The notes beneath the pieces are model-generated. The model was not told where the DNA came from. It searched no databases and was given only the letters and a program-made list of their open reading frames with translations. The position numbers were made by a program, and so were the translations under genes. From Campylorhamphus procurvoides (Eukaryota; Chordata; Aves; Passeriformes; Dendrocolaptidae), in NCBI GenBank assembly GCA_013396655.1, contig WBMV01004764.1:452088-516087 (forward strand): a DNA stretch of 64,000 nt, written 5' to 3'. Position 1 is the stretch's first letter, and each line of letters opens with the position of its first letter. This document shows, in pieces, positions 59,347-64,000 of the stretch.

Positions 59347-62300
59347 ATCTTCAAATTTATCTATTTTCTCATCAGTCAAGCAAATAACAACTGAAGATCT
59401 AGCAGCCTACAATACCTAGATAGCCTTAACTGTGTCCTGGAAGATCCAAGATCTGGTTTTCCCCTAGGAGTAACCTGGCATTACTCCATTGAGCTGACTA
59501 ACTGAGCAAAGTCAAGAGATACGGTCCATATTATATGGACCTCAATAGACATAAATAGACACCTCTAAATTACTTTTTGCACGGCAAAGTCAACTTTGAT
59601 CTGTTAACAATTCAACTTTCTATTTAACTGGTGTATTACAAGATTTTCTGAGAATAGCAAAGAGCAGAAATACTTTTCTTCACTTCCTATCAATTCAAGA
59701 CTTTCAGAGCATATTTTGGAACACAGAACAAATCTTTATACAGTGAAAGTCAACAGAGTAACTCACTTCTTATCCATGTGTTTCCCATTGCTTTCTGTTG
59801 GGAAGGAACAGTGGACAAAGACTAAAAGCAACTGAACTTTTATAACCAAACCATTGACTACATATTATGTCGTAGGAGCAAATCACATCATCTTTCCATT
59901 TTCTGTTTTACACTCTGAGGAGAAACTCCAGCCCTGGTACTGAGGAAAACATCATTATAGTAATAAAGCTCAGGAACAGTATGAAGAGACAGGGCGGTTA
60001 CACACTGAGACTGTGTTCTTAATTATAATATCATCCACACCTTGAGTTCACATCAGCACAAATTTGATGAAGATTTGGTCTCCAGACCCAACAATTTTCA
60101 CATATACATATTGGCTATTGCTTCCAAAATTGTTATTCTTTCTGTTATGTCCCTCAACTACATCTTGGACATCACTACTTAATACAACAATCTTTCTACA
60201 TTTCAAATAATTAGATTCAAGTTCAGCAGCCTTCAGTAGCAATTACACCTGCAACCAAATCATGCCTATTCTCAAAAACATCAACATGTAACAGGAAATT
60301 CAAAACACACACATTCCAGTCCTCACATGTTGCCTCTGTAATTTTGATTGCTGCTGTGGACTTGGGGGCTGACCCTCAGAGAGCTGATTTTTATTAAAAG
60401 CAGTAATCTGTGACTCGGTGGTTTTCACTAGGAAGAGCAGCCATCCATCCATTCCTTATGTGAGGCAGTGAAAACAAAAGAACCTTGTGGTGTTTGAAAT
60501 TTGTTTCTGCACAAAACATGAAGTCCTTTCAGGGGTGAGGAACTACAGTAATTTTCTTGGTCCTCAGCCCACAGGAAGGGGTAGGAAGATAGAAGAACCT
60601 GGGCCAGGTCAGGCAGCAGGGTTCATCATCCATGTGTGGGCAGGAGGGAGTCAGGGAGGGGTTCACGCATTTGCCTCTGCCCTAGGCCCCATGCACCTCA
60701 ACACCCACTCTGCCCAAGCTCCTCCAGTGGTTTCCTCTTGTCCACACCTGTGTGACAAAGCTGGGAAGCCTGGCTTCTCACCGTTGCCTTGCCCTTCCTT
60801 CAAGCAAACAATAAGGTCCCAATTATTCAAACACCCAGGTTGACTCATGAGTTGCTCACGTGCCTGAGATCAGAGCCCACCAATTCAATATGGGATAAAA
60901 TATGCAATAAAAGTGCATCCTAAGTTGTGCTGTGAGTTTTTTCATACCTGCAAAGGCCTTTACCAAGGACCACTGAATTGACACTACCCACACAACTTCC
61001 AGAACAGCATGAGAATCATCTGCCAGAAGACAAGGCTGAGCCACAGAAATCACAGAAGGATATGTCTATACTATAGTCACAACTAATGTGACTGCAATAC
61101 TGTGTAAACCCAATCAGGCAAGCTTTAAATTAGGCACTGGTAGTAGTCTAGCCTTTGAGTTCAGGCCAGTCTACCCACTCAAGTATTTACCTAGTTTTTT
61201 GGGCATGTTTTCCAGACAGCTACAAGGTCCACACTGCCACAGCTAGATTGCTACCAGCTCCCCAATGGACTAGTGTTAAACCAGCTTAGGTATGTCCCTG
61301 ACTGCAGCACAGGCATACCTAAGCTTTTAAATAATTTAAACTTCTATTATTTAAATTCATACTGCCTCAACTTATACGTTTCAAACAACTTGGAATTAAA
61401 GCATGCATCATCACTGTACGGTGGGGATTAAATATTTTGGGTGCAATAAATTAATAGAATTAAGTGTAAAATTTATGGTTCTTCCCAGATGTGAACTGTG
61501 TTTAACGAAAGTAATGAATATTGCTGGCTATGTGATGACCTCTCCCTCGTTCCTTCCAGAAGCAGTTCAGTGAGTACCATATGTATGAGGTGACTATCTG
61601 ACCTGAAACTCTTCAGAGCTCAAAGTTTATACACAGATACCCAAATATCTCAAAAGTGTCAAGGTTTTGCCCTGTGTATCTGTAGACCACGTAAAAAATC
61701 CTGATTCCACTGATTCCAGTGGACATTTTCCCTGCATAAATACCACTCACTGACTATATATATATAGTACATTTTGTAACACAGAGCAACTTGGAAGGAA
61801 TGCCAGCTTAACAATTGCATTACTTGGGTCCAGCAAGCTACATCCATTTCACCCCATAACCTGAAGTTGAATTAAGGACTGAAAAAGTACACAAAATTTT
61901 TAACTACTTCTTTAATTTTTAACTGTCTTTTGGAAAGCAAATTATGGTTTTTACCCTTAAAAGCCATAAATTTATATACAATTTAAGTCACATTCATCAC
62001 AGTGGTAATTTAGCTGAATGTAGAAAAGGTTCACTTCACCAAATGGTCGGATTTCAGCTCTTAACAGACATCTGAACATATTATAGCCTTTTATTTAACA
62101 TTTTAATGCCAATTTGCTCACACCAGAGATCCATACATTCACCTCCACCCACTCTACATAACTCCTCCTGTCTGCTTATATGATAAATTTGTACATGCCA
62201 ATGCTCTTTCTAATGCTCGGGGATATGGATCCTCAAGGCCCCATCACATCAAATGCTCCCTCTCATGACATGTGCCACAAACCAAAGGACACTCTAGCAG

Positions 62301-63854
62301 CATTCTTTCTTCTTTCAGTACCAGGGACTTGCATACCATTTCTCTTCCTTCCATTTTCAGAAAGAAGTCATTCAGTCTGTCAACCTTTGAAATGCTGTGG
62401 GGATGATGGGCAGAGCACAGATGGAGGAGGTGTTGTGCTGGAAGATGTTAAAGGCTGCCATCAACCATTTCTTTGATCTAGAAACACTTCCAGACCTGCT
62501 TAAAACTGTGAGGTCTGCTAACCAGATGGCAAGGACTCCCTCTGCTCCCAGCTCCTCGCTCCTGGTTTTTCAATTCCCACTAAAATCAGAGATTCTGCTA
62601 CCTTCAGAATTTTAATTTTCTTTTAAGATTTGGAATTGTTAAATTATGAAAAACCAAACTCAGGAAGGCAACAAAGTGCTGACAGGTGTACACTATTGCT
62701 TGACACTGCAAAGCATCATTCACAATCCTCCTTCTCCTCTCTGCCACTTCACAAGAAGACAGTAAAATTACACTGAATTAAAACAGGTTCATTTGAGGCC
62801 AGAACTAGATAATAGCAAGAAAAGCCAGTGACTTCACCAGGAGCAGCATGCTGGCTACAACTAAATATTTTGGCATTTCTTGTGATTTGACATCGAAACA
62901 ACTGTCCCTCAGACCTAAGCCTAGTTAGCTATTTAACCTCTGCTAATCCCAGAATAAAAGAATGCAAAACTGGGACATTACTTTATCTTGAGCATGTTCA
63001 TGCAAGAAAACTACCGCAACTCTTTTTCACAGCCCTAATGAAAACTTTTGTGCCCATGTGTAGAACACAGCAATTCTGTTTATTTTATAGGCTTATAATA
63101 AAAAAATGACACTTTATGAGCTACATGATAGGATTTCAACAATACCTTGTTGTGACATGATATGGTGTAATTACTTAGCAGAAGATACTAAAATTTATTG
63201 CTATGTCACTGAGTCATACCCTTCAGGGTTTCAGACTGGTGTCTTAATTTGCTTTTTTAAAGCCATACGGACTAGCAAGCTAAATCAAGGGATGTACTAA
63301 AACACCCTAGAAATAAAGACACAGACTGAATATGCAAACAGCTGTGTGTTTGAAAACACTTCCCTGATCCTTTTCCCTTCCCTCTTTGTTCTGTTTTTAC
63401 AGCATTACTGACCAGGTCAATAATAATCAAAGATAGTAGAAATTTCAACTCAAACATACAAAAGACCCCAGGTATATTACATTAGGGTACTATTCATGCA
63501 GTTAAATACACAGCCTGCTCCTACGAGGCCAGAGATACTCAGCTCCTATCGTTGATTTTACCATGAAACAAAGCAGGTAATTGGAGAACCACACGGCGAC
63601 CTCTCTGTTCACAAGTACCACTGGCTTTTCATCTGTCCACACAGTTTGCATTGGACGGGGCCTTGTCAAGCACAGCATTCGCCTCTTCCTTAGCCTCACA
63701 TTTAGGTACGATGCATCAATCAGGAGAGGACACAGTTTTACATGGCACACTATGACTAGTGTAAGCGCACCGCACTGAATTAGTGGCAGCAACTTTTCTA
63801 ACCAATGGAATCGAGTCAGCCAGGATACATTTTTTCAACAAGTATTCCTTCAAG

Positions 63855-64000
63855 TGAGGTCGCTCGATCTGTTCGTAGGCATGAGGAAAGTGCCTCCCGT
63901 TCCACAGAGCACCGCGCCGAAACCTGCCCCAAGCAGCAGGGGCAGCCCCAGCACCGCGCCGGGACCCGCGGCCCCGCAGCGGGGCCCCCCGGGCAGGGCC
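63855..64000. promoter_or_regulatory. Start of a CpG island, continues past the window
   Basis: The last ~145 bases hold about fifteen CpGs and become almost entirely G+C (CACCGCGCCGGGACCCGCGG). The plus strand is open in one frame from 63,779 to the end. Its first ATG in the island is at 63,881, giving 40 codons of Pro/Ala/Ser/Gly-rich sequence that run off the edge. Low complexity and few possible stops make this weak evidence for a coding first exon. The island suggests a promoter at or just beyond the boundary; direction unknown. Confidence 0.55.

Larger units (their letters stand above)
56511..63854. other. Non-coding stretch, no gene seen
   Basis: AT-rich sequence with several T or A runs (about 56,982-56,994, 57,599-57,604, 57,740-57,750). 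Named contents are the 39-bp tandem duplication, one reverse CR1, A-rich tracts and an old repeat remnant. From about 63,500 CpGs become more frequent (roughly ten in 350 bp), forming the shore of the terminal CpG island. A CCAAT at 63,802-63,806 falls in this shore. Confidence 0.5.

Noticed and set aside
1..64000. CRISPR arrays, tRNA, rRNA, bacterial operons, phage or plasmid genes
   Set aside because: No spaced identical repeats, no cloverleaf or rRNA blocks recognised, and the sequence is clearly vertebrate.

Overview
This window looks like nuclear DNA from a bird, most likely from a neoavian or passerine lineage. The evidence is 5'-truncated CR1 LINE fragments with the avian 3' end, plus one solo LTR of a type I recognise from songbird genomes (starts TGTCCTGG, ends ATGACA). 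The rest is AT-rich, CpG-depleted sequence with eukaryotic microsatellites and A-rich tracts. Nothing suggests bacteria, a plasmid or a phage.

I find no protein-coding gene that I can support. The open frames are short, overlap on both strands, match no family I recognise, and are about the size expected by chance in 64 kb. The window therefore reads as intergenic or intronic sequence with two CpG-island landmarks. One is an isolated island at about 22.70-23.18 kb, a probable promoter of unknown direction. The other is the start of an island in the last ~150 bases, which continues past the end. A weaker GC-rich block lies at 31.64-31.89 kb.

Layout: 1-9.2 kb is unannotated sequence with one CR1 fragment (2.7-3.15 kb) and a good CTCF-like site (8.5 kb). 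9.25-9.67 kb is a probable solo LTR. 9.7-22 kb holds two copies of an unrecognised ~96-bp dispersed repeat (10.4 and 16.8 kb) and ancient repeat debris. 22-23.2 kb has a CR1 3' end, then the CpG island. 23-36 kb has an ancient palindromic SINE-like element (25.2 kb), a 64-bp tandem duplication (29.6 kb), a near-perfect SOX-OCT composite site with homeodomain-type sites (31.2 kb), the GC-rich block and a CR1 (35.9 kb). 36-56 kb has a reverse CR1 (43 kb), a highly decayed CR1/L3-type element (46.8-47.3 kb) and a MIR-like element carrying nested inverted repeats (48.9 kb). 55.9-56.5 kb is the solo ERVL-type LTR. 56.5-64 kb has a 39-bp tandem duplication with internal palindromes (57.5 kb), a reverse CR1 (58.1-58.5 kb), A-rich tracts and the terminal CpG island.

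There are no cooperating genes to describe. I did not find a convincing new biological system. The best leads are the isolated CpG island, the SOX-OCT/homeodomain cluster, the unrecognised dispersed repeat and the small structured tandem or inverted duplications. Repeat family names come from remembered consensus features, not from a search.
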